From Leucobacter sp. G161 (GTDB taxonomy: Bacteria; Actinomycetota; Actinomycetes; Actinomycetales; Microbacteriaceae), in assembly GCF_001482305.1 (NCBI RefSeq), contig NZ_LOHP01000060.1, forward strand, positions 245,230 through 309,229: 64,000 bases of DNA, in the 5' to 3' direction. A program made the translations under genes and the position numbers. This document shows, in pieces, positions 16,975 to 26,318 of the stretch; positions within the stretch are counted from its first letter, which is position 1; each line of letters begins with the position of its first letter. The notes under the pieces were generated by a model, which was not told the origin of the DNA, did no database searches, and saw only the letters and a program-made list of their open reading frames with translations.

Positions 16975-17939
16975 CGCTTCCGCTGACACTTCGGGCAGAA
17001 GTGACTCGACCGCCCAGCGAACGGCACGCGCTTGATCAGTCCGCCGCAGCGCGGGCACGCCTCTCCCCCGCGGCCGTACGCGTTCAGGGAGTGCGCGAAG
17101 TACCCGGCCTGCCCGTTCACGTTCACGTACTGCTCATCGAAGCTCGTGCCACCCTCGGCGAGTGCCTGCGCGAAGACCTCGCGCATGTGGTGCAGCAGGG
17201 TGACCGCGCCCCGCTGCGAGAGCGAGGCCCCGGGCGTATCCGGGTGCACGCGGGCGCGCCAGAGCGTCTCGTCGGCGTAGATGTTGCCGACGCCACTCAC
17301 GAGCCGCTGCTCGAGCAGCAGCTTCTTCGCACCGATCGAGCGTGCACGGATCGCCGCGACGAAGGCCTCGTCGTCGAAGTGCTCGTCGAGCGGGTCGCGC
17401 GCGATGTGCGCGGCCTGCGCCGGGATCGTGCCGGGCGCGGCGTCAACGAGATCGTCGATCGCGAGCGAGCCGAAGAGGCGCTGGTCGGAGAAGTCGAGCC
17501 GCAGCTCGCCGTGTTCGGGGTGTTCGATCCAGGTGCGGATCCGCACGTGCCTGTCGTCCGCGGCGTCCGTCGCGCGGAGCAGCATCTGTCCGCTCATGCC
17601 GAGGTGCGCAAGTAGCGCAGTCGTGGGCTCGGGCGCCGAAGACGCGGGCCCACTCTCCCCCGCGATCGGGATCCACATGAACTTCCCGCGCCTGAGCGGG
17701 GCGGCGAGCACGCGGCCAGTCATCCGCCGTTCGAAGTCGGCGGCGCGGCTGCGTCCGGCCTCCGTAGAGAGGGTGCGGCCGTGGCCGCCCTCGCCGGGGG
17801 CGGAACCCGGCACCTCGCCGAGCGGGGTGTGGCGTTTCAGAGCGCGCGGATCCATCACCTCGACGGCGATGACCCGCGCGCCGGTGACGGCGGGGGCGAG
17901 CCCCGCGCGCACCACCTCAACCTCGGGAAGCTCGGGCAC
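16971..17939 (-). CDS. mutM: formamidopyrimidine-DNA glycosylase
   Basis: Removes oxidised purines (8-oxoG, Fapy) from DNA with an associated AP-lyase activity. The mature N-terminal PELPEVE supplies the Pro2 nucleophile and Glu3. HLGMSGQM carries the conserved Lys-side loop region, LLEQRLVSGVGNIYADE is the helix-two-turn-helix, and the C-terminal zinc finger is CPRCGG...CPKC. At 322 residues it is longer than typical (~270-290) because of a Gly-rich insertion near residues 38-70. Last gene of the coaD-yceD-rpmF-rnc-mutM operon; its start lies 2 nt after the rnc stop. Confidence 0.96.
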   Translation of the reverse strand: MPELPEVEVVRAGLAPAVTGARVIAVEVMDPRALKRHTPLGEVPGSAPGEGGHGRTLSTEAGRSRAADFERRMTGRVLAAPLRRGKFMWIPIAGESGPASSAPEPTTALLAHLGMSGQMLLRATDAADDRHVRIRTWIEHPEHGELRLDFSDQRLFGSLAIDDLVDAAPGTIPAQAAHIARDPLDEHFDDEAFVAAIRARSIGAKKLLLEQRLVSGVGNIYADETLWRARVHPDTPGASLSQRGAVTLLHHMREVFAQALAEGGTSFDEQYVNVNGQAGYFAHSLNAYGRGGEACPRCGGLIKRVPFAGRSSHFCPKCQRKR

Positions 17940-17941
17940 AG

Positions 17942-18721
17942 TTACTTCTTGTGGGCTCGCGCGGTGCGGGGTTTGCGCGCGGCACGGAGTGCGCGCAGCT
18001 GAGCAGCTGCGTCGCGCGCGGCGGCGAGCTCGGCAACTTTCTTGCTCGTACCCTCGCCGCGACCGGTCACGTCACCGAGCTGCACGGTCGACGCGAACAC
18101 GCGTGCGTGATCGGGCCCGGTACCGACGGTGTCGTAGGCGGGGTGCGGGAGCCCGCGCGTGGCGGCCTCCTGCTGCAGCGTGGTCTTGGGGTCGAGCACC
18201 TCGGAGAAGCGCTCGGGGTCCTCGAGCAGCGGGTCGATGAGTTGCAGCACGAAGTCCGCCGCCGTCACCGAATCGGTCGAGAGGAACACCGCGCCGATCA
18301 CCGCCTCAACCGTGTCCGCAAGGATCGAGTCCTTGTCGCGTCCGCCGGTCTGCTCCTCGCCCTTGCCGAGCTTCAGTTCGGCTCCCAGCGAGAGGCCCCG
18401 CGCGACCTCGGCGAGCGCCACGGTCGACACGAGCGCTGCGCGGCGCTTTGCGAGTTCACCCTCGGTGAGCTCCGGATGGTCACGGTACAGCTTGACGGTC
18501 ACCGCCTGCCCCAGGATCGAGTCGCCAAGAAACTCCAGGCGCTCGTTGTGCGGAGCAGCGCTGTGCTCGTACGCCCATGAGCGGTGCGTGAGCGCGAGCT
18601 CGAGCAGCTCCGGGTCTACCGCAACGTCGAACGCGTGAAGAAAGCCGCCGGTCGCGCCCTGAGGCACGCCCGACGGCTCTTCGTGTTCGTGTCGCGGGAG
18701 TGAAGATTCATTCCCCGTCAC
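17942..18721 (-). CDS. rnc: ribonuclease III
   Basis: Cleaves double-stranded RNA in rRNA processing and mRNA decay. The catalytic signature NERLEFLGDSILG (near residue 59) and the second acidic site DSILADTVEAVIGAVF (near 130) are intact. The C-terminal double-stranded-RNA-binding domain is seen as PKTTLQQEAATRGLPHPAYDTVGTGPDH...GEGTSKKVAELAAA. The N-terminus carries ~25 extra polar residues and a basic tail ends the protein. Co-directional with rpmF upstream (9 nt gap) and mutM downstream. Confidence 0.96.
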   Translation of the reverse strand: MTGNESSLPRHEHEEPSGVPQGATGGFLHAFDVAVDPELLELALTHRSWAYEHSAAPHNERLEFLGDSILGQAVTVKLYRDHPELTEGELAKRRAALVSTVALAEVARGLSLGAELKLGKGEEQTGGRDKDSILADTVEAVIGAVFLSTDSVTAADFVLQLIDPLLEDPERFSEVLDPKTTLQQEAATRGLPHPAYDTVGTGPDHARVFASTVQLGDVTGRGEGTSKKVAELAAARDAAAQLRALRAARKPRTARAHKK

Positions 18722-18730
18722 GGGTAAGTC

Positions 18731-18934
18731 TTACGCGTCAGCTACGCGACGACCCTTGTATTCGAGGAACAGGGGCGTACCCTGCGAATCCTCGACCACG
18801 CGGGCACGGTGCGGGAGGCTGTACACGGTCTTGCCGTTCTCGACGGTCTTGACGAGTGCGGGTACCGCAGCCTTCCACGCCGAACGGCGGTGGCGGGTGT
18901 TCGAACGCGACATCTTGCGCTTGGGAACAGCCAT
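18731..18934 (-). CDS. rpmF: 50S ribosomal protein L32
   Basis: 67 residues starting [20 protein letters not shown], the invariant L32 N-terminus. The C-terminal half ([26 protein letters not shown]) lacks the CxxC pairs of zinc-binding L32, so this is a zinc-independent form as often found in Actinobacteria. It follows yceD by 13 nt, the usual yceD-rpmF linkage. ATG 18934 is preferred over the upstream ATG because of the family N-terminus. Confidence 0.97.
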   Translation of the reverse strand: MAVPKRKMSRSNTRHRRSAWKAAVPALVKTVENGKTVYSLPHRARVVEDSQGTPLFLEYKGRRVADA

Positions 18935-18947
18935 GATGCTCTCTTTC

Positions 18948-19493
18948 CTAGTTACTCTCAGATTCGGGCACACCCGAACCAGATGATTCTACAGCCTTGA
19001 ATTCAGCCAGTGCCGCCCAACGCGGATCTGTATCCACATTAGTCGCCATCGCAGCCCCGGCATCGCGCAACTCGCCGGACTCGGGATCGAGACCCGGACA
19101 GTCCGGACGACACACAGGCTGGAACGGCAGTGCAAGCACTACCGCGTCTCGGAGCGGGGGTTCAAGATCCACGTGATCACCGTGAACCCCATACTCGTCG
19201 GCCTCCGTAGGAGTATACGCGAAAAGTTCCTGAAATTCGACTTCAAACGGCGCGGTGAAGTCCTCGAGGCAGCGACCGCACTCGGCGTGCATCGTCGAAT
19301 GGGCCGTCGCGGACACGAAAATGCCCTCGTGCACGGACTCCAGACGCACATCGAGCTTCAGCTCTTCACCCGCGGGAATGGCCGCGAGGGCCTCTCCGAA
19401 GCGCTCGGGCACGGAGATGACGAGTTCGCGCTCGCGCATCTCCCCCGGGCGGTTCATGATGTCGCGGACGCTCTCTTCGAACATGCGCGCCAT
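18948..19493 (-). CDS. YceD family protein (DUF177)
   Basis: 181 residues. It contains [21 protein letters not shown] and a later CRPDCPGL, the Cys-rich signature of YceD/DUF177 proteins that are almost always encoded next to rpmF and are linked to 23S rRNA accumulation. The N-terminal [15 protein letters not shown] is the actinobacterial form. Its ATG overlaps the coaD stop codon (TAATG), implying translational coupling. Confidence 0.9.
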   Translation of the reverse strand: MARMFEESVRDIMNRPGEMRERELVISVPERFGEALAAIPAGEELKLDVRLESVHEGIFVSATAHSTMHAECGRCLEDFTAPFEVEFQELFAYTPTEADEYGVHGDHVDLEPPLRDAVVLALPFQPVCRPDCPGLDPESGELRDAGAAMATNVDTDPRWAALAEFKAVESSGSGVPESESN

Positions 19494-19987
19494 TATGCGG
19501 GCCTCGCCGTTGCCAGGAAGCGTGCGACGGCTTCGGGCACGTACGGGCTCACATCGCCGCCGAGCGACGACACCTGGCGCACGAGCGTGCTTGAGACGTG
19601 CGCGTGCGACGGCTCGGGAAGCATGAACACCGTCTCCACGTTCGCGAGACTCCGGTTCATGAGCACCATCGGCGTTTCGTACGCGACGTCAAGCTGCGAA
19701 CGGATGCCCTTCACGAGCACGCTCGCGCCAACCTCAGTGCAGTAGTCGACGAGCAGCCCGACCGACCACGAGGCAACGATGACGTTGTCGGGAGTTTCGG
19801 GATCCTCATCGAGCGATTGTTGGATCAGTGCCATACGCTCTGAGATCGGCAACATCGCCGATTTGCCTGGATTATGGACGACTAGTACGTGGACCTCGTC
19901 GAAGACCGCTGCGGCGCGGCGAATCACATCGAGGTGTCCGAGGGTGATCGGGTCAAACGACCCGGGAACCACTGCGATTTTGCTCAT
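19493..19987 (-). CDS. coaD: phosphopantetheine adenylyltransferase
   Basis: Makes dephospho-CoA from ATP and 4'-phosphopantetheine. The nucleotidyltransferase motif [14 protein letters not shown] (T-x-G-H) opens the protein, and the second ATP-binding motif is HVSSTLVRQ near residue 130. 164 residues, the normal length. TACTGT (minus strand, 19995-20000) stands 7 nt before ATG 19987, so the five-gene operon coaD-yceD-rpmF-rnc-mutM probably begins with a leaderless mRNA. The longer frame to 20044 has no support. Confidence 0.96.
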   Translation of the reverse strand: MSKIAVVPGSFDPITLGHLDVIRRAAAVFDEVHVLVVHNPGKSAMLPISERMALIQQSLDEDPETPDNVIVASWSVGLLVDYCTEVGASVLVKGIRSQLDVAYETPMVLMNRSLANVETVFMLPEPSHAHVSSTLVRQVSSLGGDVSPYVPEAVARFLATARPA

Positions 19988-20021
19988 ACCCTCTACAGTA
20001 CGCGGTTGAGGTGCAAGAAAT

Positions 20022-20738
20022 CTAAAGACCGTGCTGCTTTGCAAAGATTACGGCGTGTACCCGGTCGCGCAGCTGGAGTTTTGCAAGCACGCGGCCCACG
20101 TGCGTCTTCACCGTTGACTCAGACAGGAAGAGCGTTGCACTGATCTCGCTGTTGTTTTTGCCGTCGGCGATGAGCCTGAGCACGTCGAGCTCTCGTTCGG
20201 TGAGTTCCTTGAGCTCGGCGGCCACCGGCGCGTCGGCAGCACCAGCAGGTGCGGCGAACATCGTTGCCTGCGTGCCAGCGCCTGGCTCACGCATCCGTTC
20301 GATCATGCGCGCGGTCACCGCGGGCGCCATTGCGGCGTCTCCGCTCGCGACACGGCGAATCGCATCCACGAGCTCGGTGGGCCGTGCGTCTTTCAGGAGG
20401 AACCCACTCGCGCCTGCCTGGATCGCGCCGATCGCGTACTCATCGAGATCGAAGGTTGTGAGCACGAGGACTCGGGTGTTCGGAAACTCTGCCACGATCC
20501 GCTTCGTGGCGTCGATGCCGTTCATACCGGGCATGCGGACGTCCATGAGCACGACATCGCAGCCCGTGCCCGCACCGGAGAGCCGCGCGAGTTCGGCGAG
20601 CGCTTCTCCGCCATCGCCTGCCTCGGCAACGACCTCCATGTCGGTCTCTGACAGCAGCACGAGCCGAAAGCCCGTGCGGATGAGCTCTTGGTCGTCGACG
20701 AGCATAATGCTGATGCGGTGCGGATCGCTCACAATCAT
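20022..20738 (-). CDS. LuxR-family (NarL-type) response regulator
   Basis: 238 residues. The receiver domain has the acidic pair in LVDDQE, the phospho-acceptor Asp in [14 protein letters not shown] and Lys in FLLKDARP. A linker precedes the LuxR HTH ([36 protein letters not shown]). Its ATG overlaps the kinase stop (ATGA, 4 nt). It is the output of the two-component system encoded with an ABC exporter upstream, which it probably controls. An unusual Ala-rich linker ([17 protein letters not shown]) separates the domains. Confidence 0.93.
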   Translation of the reverse strand: MIVSDPHRISIMLVDDQELIRTGFRLVLLSETDMEVVAEAGDGGEALAELARLSGAGTGCDVVLMDVRMPGMNGIDATKRIVAEFPNTRVLVLTTFDLDEYAIGAIQAGASGFLLKDARPTELVDAIRRVASGDAAMAPAVTARMIERMREPGAGTQATMFAAPAGAADAPVAAELKELTERELDVLRLIADGKNNSEISATLFLSESTVKTHVGRVLAKLQLRDRVHAVIFAKQHGL

Positions 20739-22042
20739 CCTTCTTCGTTCGGTAGTGCAGATGCCGCGCCTGCTGCCCCGCGGGGAAACAGCACGCGAAG
20801 TTGCCAGCCGGGCCCGCTCGGTGCGGGCCCGGATTCAATGGTGCCACCGAACACGCGCACGCGCTCAGCGAGGCCTGCAAGGCCCCGGCCGGAGCCGACA
20901 CCGGTCGTTGGCCCGAGGGTGTTCGGTGGCCTGCCGTAGTCGCGCACCGTGATCTCCGATCCTGCCGCGTTTTCCGTGAGCGTGACCTCGGCCCGCGCGC
21001 CCACTCCGGCGTACCGGAGCACGTTCGTGAGTCCCTCCTGGACGACGCGGAAGATCGCGAGGCCCTGGAGTCGGTCGTCGAGCCGCAGCCCGCCGTCGCT
21101 CAGGGTGACGTTGAGGCCCGCCTCTTCGAAGCCGCGCACGAGGCCGGGGATGTCCGAGATCCCCGGCTGCGGCGCCATGTCAGCTGCCTCGCTCATTTGG
21201 AGGGCCCCGAGCAGTCGGCGCATCTCGGTGAGCGCGGTGCGCCCGGTCTCGGCGCTGCGCTGCATCGCGTTCGCTGCGGCCTCCGGCGCGGTTTCGACGG
21301 CGCGTGCCCCGCCCTCAGAGAGCGCAATCATGACGGACACGGAGTGCGCGACGATGTCGTGAATCTCGCGGGCGATGCGGGATCGCTCCTCGGCGACGGC
21401 GAGCTGCGCGAGCTGGTCACGCTCGCGTGCGAGCTGGTGCGCGCGATCAATAATCGCTTGGAGGTAGCGCCTGCGGTTGCCGAGGTTAATACCGATGAGC
21501 AGCACCGCGAGCATCCAGATCGAGTCGAGAATGACGATACCGATCGGGCCGGATCCCTGCACTTCACTGCGAAACGCTGGCGAGAGGGTTGGGGTGTACA
21601 CGCTGACGATGTTTCCGGCGACCGCGATCGAGTAGGCGATCCATCCGGTTCGAACATCGCGATACACGGGGACTGCGTAGAGCAGGAACCAGCTTGCGAC
21701 CGCGTTCGCGATGATCAACGGTCCGCCGTCGCCCACCAGCGAAAGCATGACAATGATGAATCCGAGCAGCGGGGCCCTGCGCCGAAAGAGCAGAGCGACC
21801 GTGCCGGCCGCGATCCGCAGGGCCACCACGAGCGAGTAGACCGCGCCAGCGGCGATGTTCGGACCAACGCGGTCAAAGTACAGCGTGAAGATGTCGAGCA
21901 GTGCGAGCGGCACCGCCCCGATGAGGTAGCAGACGAGGATCGCGATATCGATCGCACGCGGATGAGCAGCGACCCAGCGGCGGAGCGCGCCTGGGGGTCT
22001 GGGGAGGAACGCCTCAGAGTCGACTCTCGCGGTCTCATGCAT
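20735..22042 (-). CDS. sensor histidine kinase, HisKA_3 type
   Basis: About 435 residues. Roughly five membrane helices occupy residues 35-190. The dimerisation/phosphoacceptor helix is RSRIAREIHDIVAHSVSVM (His phosphorylation site), and the HATPase_c domain has the N box GLTNVLRYAG and G box GSGRGLAGLAERV. NarL-type kinases of this kind pair with the LuxR-type regulator that follows. ATG 22042 was chosen because AAAGGGGGAA lies 8 nt upstream. The sensed signal is unknown; linkage to an ABC-2 exporter suggests envelope stress or antimicrobial peptides. Confidence 0.92.
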   Translation of the reverse strand: MHETARVDSEAFLPRPPGALRRWVAAHPRAIDIAILVCYLIGAVPLALLDIFTLYFDRVGPNIAAGAVYSLVVALRIAAGTVALLFRRRAPLLGFIIVMLSLVGDGGPLIIANAVASWFLLYAVPVYRDVRTGWIAYSIAVAGNIVSVYTPTLSPAFRSEVQGSGPIGIVILDSIWMLAVLLIGINLGNRRRYLQAIIDRAHQLARERDQLAQLAVAEERSRIAREIHDIVAHSVSVMIALSEGGARAVETAPEAAANAMQRSAETGRTALTEMRRLLGALQMSEAADMAPQPGISDIPGLVRGFEEAGLNVTLSDGGLRLDDRLQGLAIFRVVQEGLTNVLRYAGVGARAEVTLTENAAGSEITVRDYGRPPNTLGPTTGVGSGRGLAGLAERVRVFGGTIESGPAPSGPGWQLRVLFPRGAAGAASALPNEEG

Positions 22043-22105
22043 CAGCGTTCCCCCTTTCACGTTCTCACCCTACTGGCGCTCCCCCGATGGGCGCCTGCGG
22101 AGCGG

Positions 22106-22975
22106 CTACTTTGCGTCGCGCGACTTCAGCACAAGCAGTCCGAGTGCCATCGGAATCGCAGCCCACAGCGCGATCGCGAGCATCCCGATCCCATAGGTCG
22201 GGTCAGTGTTCGTCGAGATGTCGCCCAATGCAAGCGTGCTCCCGAGTGACATCGGCAGGAAGCTGCCGACGGTCGGCACCCACTCCCAGCCGGTCATCAT
22301 GAGGAATTGCAGACCGATGGGGAGCACGAAGACGATACCGGCGACGAGCGCGATTCCACCGGCTGTCGAGCGGAGGGCCGCGGCGAAGCCGAAGCCGAGC
22401 AGCGCGACGCAGACGAGGTACACCACTGCACCGAGCGCGCCGGTGAGTACCGGGTAGGAGAAGAGTTCTGCCCCGGCTGCCGGGATGAAGAGCAAGCCGA
22501 TAACGAGTCCGAGCACGACGAGCACGAGCGCGGTTAGCGCAGCAATCACGGCGAGCACGATCGCCTTCCCGAAGTACATCGGGGTGCGGCGAGGAACTGC
22601 GGCGAGACTCGAGAGGATCATCCCACTCGAATACTCACTCGAGATGACGAAGACGCCGAGGACACCGAAGATCAGGGCGAGGAAGGGCGAGGCGAGGGTG
22701 GATACCGTGAGCAGGTAGCTCTGCAGCCCCTCGGCGGGCAGCGCGGCGGGATCCATCCCGTCGTATGAGAACGTCGTCTTCATCGCCCAGGCGCTCAGCA
22801 GGCTGAGCCCGACGCTCGCCAGCAGGGTGACGAGGAGCGTGATCCTGATGGAGCGGAGCGAGGTGAGTTTGATCCGTTCGGATTTGATGATGCCGCCAAA
22901 GCTCAGCTTCGGGGAGCTGCCCGAACCCGCGAAGGTCTGGCGCGTGGCCGGTGGTGTGTACGTTGCAGAAGTCAT
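22106..22975 (-). CDS. ABC-2 type transporter permease
   Basis: 289 residues with about six transmembrane helices: a soluble N-terminus, helix 1 at ~48-65 (RITLLVTLLASVGLSLLSAW), then a cluster from ~95 to the end. EYSSGMILSSLAAVPRRTPMYFGK is the cytosolic loop typical of ABC-2 permeases. It is encoded between its ATPase and the histidine kinase, indicating one operon. The cargo may be a lantibiotic/antimicrobial peptide or other hydrophobic compound; this is inferred from context. Confidence 0.88.
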   Translation of the reverse strand: MTSATYTPPATRQTFAGSGSSPKLSFGGIIKSERIKLTSLRSIRITLLVTLLASVGLSLLSAWAMKTTFSYDGMDPAALPAEGLQSYLLTVSTLASPFLALIFGVLGVFVISSEYSSGMILSSLAAVPRRTPMYFGKAIVLAVIAALTALVLVVLGLVIGLLFIPAAGAELFSYPVLTGALGAVVYLVCVALLGFGFAAALRSTAGGIALVAGIVFVLPIGLQFLMMTGWEWVPTVGSFLPMSLGSTLALGDISTNTDPTYGIGMLAIALWAAIPMALGLLVLKSRDAK

Positions 22976-23019
22976 GGTGTGTCCAGTCCGTCGAAAGTGT
23001 GTGTGGTCACGTGCCCGGC

Positions 23020-23934
23020 TCAGCCGGCCGCGTACTCAAGTTCGTCGCGAGTGAGCTGAATGTAGGCGTCCTCGAGGCTCCCGGTGACGGGGGTGAGCTC
23101 ATGGAGCACGATGGCGTTCGCCGCCGCGATCTCGCCGATCTCGGCAGCGGTGAGCCCGGCAGCAGAGAAGCCGGCGCCATCGCCGCGGTCGAGCGGCAGC
23201 AGTTCAGCCTCGGACCGTGCGTTCATGACGAACGAGGCGAGCTCGGCGGCCTGCGGGCTGCGCACGGTCACGCGTGCGGTGCCGTTGCCGACGAAGTCTG
23301 AGATCGGTGCGTCAGCGACGACGCGGCCGCGACCAAGCACGATCACGTGGTCTGCGGTCTGCGCCATCTCACTCATGAGGTGACTCGACAGCAGCACCGT
23401 GCGGCCCTCGCTCGCGAGGTGACGCAGCAGGTTACGCACCCAGAGGACACCGTCGGGGTCGAGCCCGTTCACCGGTTCGTCGAGGATGAGCACCTTCGGG
23501 TCGCCGAGCAGTGCTGCGGCGATGCCGAGGCGCTGGCCCATGCCGAGCGAGAAGCCGCCAACGCGCTTGTTCGCGACAGATTCGAGCCCGGTGAGCTCGA
23601 TCACCTCGTTCACGCGCTGGTCAGAAATGCTGTGCGTCGCGGCAAGCGCGCGAAGGTGACTGCGTGCGCTGCGGCCGGGGTGGACCCCCTTCGCATCGAG
23701 CAGCACGCCGATCTCGGCGAGCGGGGCGCGCAGGCCCGAGTAGCGTTCACCGTTCACCGTCACCGTGCCGGCGGTCGGCTTGTCGAGGCCCACCATGAGG
23801 CGCATGCTCGTCGATTTTCCGGCACCGTTGGGCCCGAGGAAGCCGGTGACCTGGCCAGGCTTGATGGTGAAGCTGACATTATCAACGGCTTTCTTCGCAC
23901 CGTAGTGCTTGGTGAGCCCGCGAGCCTCGATCAT
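23020..23934 (-). CDS. ABC transporter ATP-binding protein
   Basis: 304 residues, drug/lantibiotic-exporter type. Walker A GPNGAGKST, signature FSLGMGQRLGIAAAL (an F-S-L-G-M variant of LSGGQ that is common in this group), Walker B VLILDEPVNGLD and the switch His in SSHLMSE. The C-terminal ~80 residues are the usual accessory domain. A clear AAAGGAG precedes ATG 23934. First gene of the exporter/two-component operon; upstream (23935-24060) lie a GGTACC-TG-GGTACC palindrome (24025-24038) and two GTATC direct repeats that could be regulator sites. Confidence 0.93.
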   Translation of the reverse strand: MIEARGLTKHYGAKKAVDNVSFTIKPGQVTGFLGPNGAGKSTSMRLMVGLDKPTAGTVTVNGERYSGLRAPLAEIGVLLDAKGVHPGRSARSHLRALAATHSISDQRVNEVIELTGLESVANKRVGGFSLGMGQRLGIAAALLGDPKVLILDEPVNGLDPDGVLWVRNLLRHLASEGRTVLLSSHLMSEMAQTADHVIVLGRGRVVADAPISDFVGNGTARVTVRSPQAAELASFVMNARSEAELLPLDRGDGAGFSAAGLTAAEIGEIAAANAIVLHELTPVTGSLEDAYIQLTRDELEYAAG

Positions 23935-24024
23935 GGTGTCTCCTTTTCGAGAGAGGTTGAGCATGTGCCTTCAGCTTAGAAAGCAGAGTGCGTTTCCGTA
24001 TCCCACTTGAGTATCTCTAGCGTG

Positions 24025-24038
24025 GTACCTGGGTACCG
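24025..24038. promoter_or_regulatory. GGTACC palindrome upstream of the ABC exporter operon
   Basis: Two GGTACC hexamers separated by 2 nt lie ~90 bp upstream of the ATPase start and ~48 bp past the recG stop. Symmetry and location suit a response-regulator or repressor site. No direct evidence of function. Confidence 0.3.
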
Positions 24039-24085
24039 TTGCGCGACCCTACTCAGGAGCGATGCTCGGCCCCCATGGACTCAGA

Positions 24086-26260
24086 CTAGGACTTCGCCAG
24101 GTTCTCCAGGTGAGCCTCTTCGCGCGCGATGATCGCGGCGAGACCCGGATGCCCTGCGAGTTGCGGATCCTCGTCGAGGAGCGCGTCAGCGAGTTCTCGT
24201 GCGTGTGCGATGAGCTCGCCGTCGTGCGTCACCCGGAGGAGCTTCAGTGTGGATCGGCCGCCGGACTGAGCGGTACCGAGGATGTCGCCCTCGCGGCGTA
24301 ACTCGAGGTCGATCTCGGCGAGTACGAAGCCGTCGCTCGTTGCGGCAACCGCTTCGATCCGCTCTCGCGCGGTCGTCCCCTGCTCGGCCACGCTCATGAG
24401 CAGGCAGAGCCCCGGGTGCGATCCGCGCCCGACACGGCCGCGAAGCTGGTGCAGCTGCGACACCCCGAAGCGGTCGGCGTCTCGCACGATCATCATCGAC
24501 GCGTTGGGCACGTTCACGCCGACCTCGATGACGGTCGTCGCAACGAGCACGTGGATCGCTCCCGCCGCGAACTCGCTCATGATGCGGTCCTTCTCGGGGC
24601 CGGGCATGTCACCGCTCAATGCTTCCACGCGGAAGCCCGCGAACTGGGGCATCGCACGAATCTGCGCGACCGAGTCCGTCACGTTCGCGAGCGGCCGCTT
24701 CGTCTCCGGCCCCTCGACCGGGGCGTCCTCCCCCTCCTCGACGTTCGGCGCTGCCCCACCGGAGATCGCAGGGCACACCACGTAGACCTGTCGGCCAGCG
24801 GCGACATCCTCCGCGGCGCGCTCCCACACGCGCGCGGCGCGGCGCGGCATCTCAAGCTCCGGCACAACAAACGTTTCGATGCCGAGCCTGCCGGGCGGCA
24901 GCTCACGGATCGTGAGCGTCTCCAGATCACCGAACGCCGTGAGCGCGACCGTGCGCGGGATTGGGGTCGCGGTCATTGCCAGTACGTGCGGCTGCGCGCC
25001 TTTCTGGCGGAGCGCCTCGCGCTGATCCACCCCAAAGCGGTGCTGCTCGTCGATGACCGTGAGCCCCAGATCGTAGAAGGTGACGCCCTCACTCATGAGC
25101 GCGTGCGTACCGACCGCGATGCGCGAGTTGCCCGACGCGAGCGACAACAGCGCACGCCGCCGTTCGGCAGTCGGCATACGGCCCGTGATGAGTACCGGGT
25201 TGAGTGTTGCCGCGAGGTCAGGGCCGAGCGCTTCGACAACCGAGCGGAAGTGCTGCGAAGCGAGCACCTCGGTTGGCGCCAGCAGTGCGCTCTGGCCGCC
25301 GGACTCGGCGACCTGCAACATCGCCCTGAGCGCCACGAGCGTCTTACCTGAGCCGACCTCGCCCTGCAGCAGTCGATGCATCGGGTGCGGGAGGGCGAGC
25401 TCCTCGGCGATCACCGCACCGACCTGCCGCTGATCCCCGGTCAGCTCGAACGGCAGTGAGGAGTCGAAGCGTTCGAGCAGCGCCCCCGGCGGGCGCGGGG
25501 TGCTCGGCTCGGCGGATTGCTGCCGTCGCCGGTGCAGGAGCGCCAGCTGCAGATCGAATGCCTCGCGAAACTTCAGGCTGTGCTGCGCGTCCCGCCAGTC
25601 ACTGTCGCGGCGCGGCCGGTGCACGCCTTCGAACGCCGCCCCGAGCGAGAGCAGCCCTTCGGCCCGCAGCAGCTCCCCGGGAAGCGGATCCGGCACCTCC
25701 GTGAGCGCGTCAAGCGCCATCTCGGCCGCGCGCGCGATCGTCCAGCTCGGCATCTGCGCCGTTGCCGGGTAGATCGGCACCGGCTTCTCAGCCCACGCCT
25801 TCGCAGCCGCCTCCTCGAGCTGCGCGGCCCCCGGCACCTCATCATCGGAGTCGAAAAACTCGTAGTCGGGATTCTGCAGTTGATAGGCCCCGCGATACTC
25901 GGAGACCTTGCCCGCGAAGATCCCCTGCCTGTCCTTGCTCAGCTCTTTCAGCCGGTAAGGCTGGTTGAAGAACGTGAGCGTGAGCGTTCCCACACCGTCA
26001 GTGATCTGCGCCTCAACGATCGAGCCACGCCGCCGCTGCATTTGCCGGGAGGTCGCACGGAGCACCTGCGCGACGACCGTCACCTGCTCACCGACGGGGA
26101 GACCCCGCAACGGGGTGAGCTCGCCGCGGCGAGAGTAGCGCCGCGGCAGATGCCAGAGCATCTCTTCGACAGTCGTGATCCCGAACGCCTTCTCGAGCGG
26201 CTTCGCGCTCCGCCCGCCGATGACCCCGGTGAGCAGGGAGTCGAGGGTTACGTTCGCCAT
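24086..26260 (-). CDS. recG: ATP-dependent DNA helicase RecG
   Basis: Branch-migrating helicase that reverses stalled forks and processes D-loops. 724 residues. N-terminal OB/wedge domain (LPRRYSRRGELTPLRGLPVGEQVTV), helicase motif I GEVGSGKTLVAL, motif II VIDEQHRFGVDQR (DEQH), motif III AMTATPIPRT, and motif VI QLHQLRGRVGRG. The N-terminus is shorter than E. coli RecG, as in other Actinobacteria. TAGCCT (minus strand, 26267-26272) lies 6 nt before ATG 26260, so it is probably leaderless; the divergent phosphatase gene starts 58 bp away with its own such box. Confidence 0.96.
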   Translation of the reverse strand: MANVTLDSLLTGVIGGRSAKPLEKAFGITTVEEMLWHLPRRYSRRGELTPLRGLPVGEQVTVVAQVLRATSRQMQRRRGSIVEAQITDGVGTLTLTFFNQPYRLKELSKDRQGIFAGKVSEYRGAYQLQNPDYEFFDSDDEVPGAAQLEEAAAKAWAEKPVPIYPATAQMPSWTIARAAEMALDALTEVPDPLPGELLRAEGLLSLGAAFEGVHRPRRDSDWRDAQHSLKFREAFDLQLALLHRRRQQSAEPSTPRPPGALLERFDSSLPFELTGDQRQVGAVIAEELALPHPMHRLLQGEVGSGKTLVALRAMLQVAESGGQSALLAPTEVLASQHFRSVVEALGPDLAATLNPVLITGRMPTAERRRALLSLASGNSRIAVGTHALMSEGVTFYDLGLTVIDEQHRFGVDQREALRQKGAQPHVLAMTATPIPRTVALTAFGDLETLTIRELPPGRLGIETFVVPELEMPRRAARVWERAAEDVAAGRQVYVVCPAISGGAAPNVEEGEDAPVEGPETKRPLANVTDSVAQIRAMPQFAGFRVEALSGDMPGPEKDRIMSEFAAGAIHVLVATTVIEVGVNVPNASMMIVRDADRFGVSQLHQLRGRVGRGSHPGLCLLMSVAEQGTTARERIEAVAATSDGFVLAEIDLELRREGDILGTAQSGGRSTLKLLRVTHDGELIAHARELADALLDEDPQLAGHPGLAAIIAREEAHLENLAKS

Positions 26261-26266
26261 GTTCCC

Positions 26267-26312
26267 AGGCTAGCGCGCTCACCCTAGTTTTCTGGGAAAG
26301 CGACGGTAGTCT
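26267..26312. promoter_or_regulatory. divergent pair of leaderless -10 boxes
   Basis: TAGCCT on the minus strand (26267-26272) and TAGTCT on the plus strand (26307-26312) each stand exactly 6 nt before the start codons of recG and the phosphatase. Only 34 bp lie between the boxes, so the two -35 regions interleave. Confidence 0.55.
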
Positions 26313-26318
26313 GGGAAG

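Noticed and set aside
20801..22249. 482-codon open frame on the plus strand
   Set aside because: Antisense to the histidine kinase; no recognisable domain.
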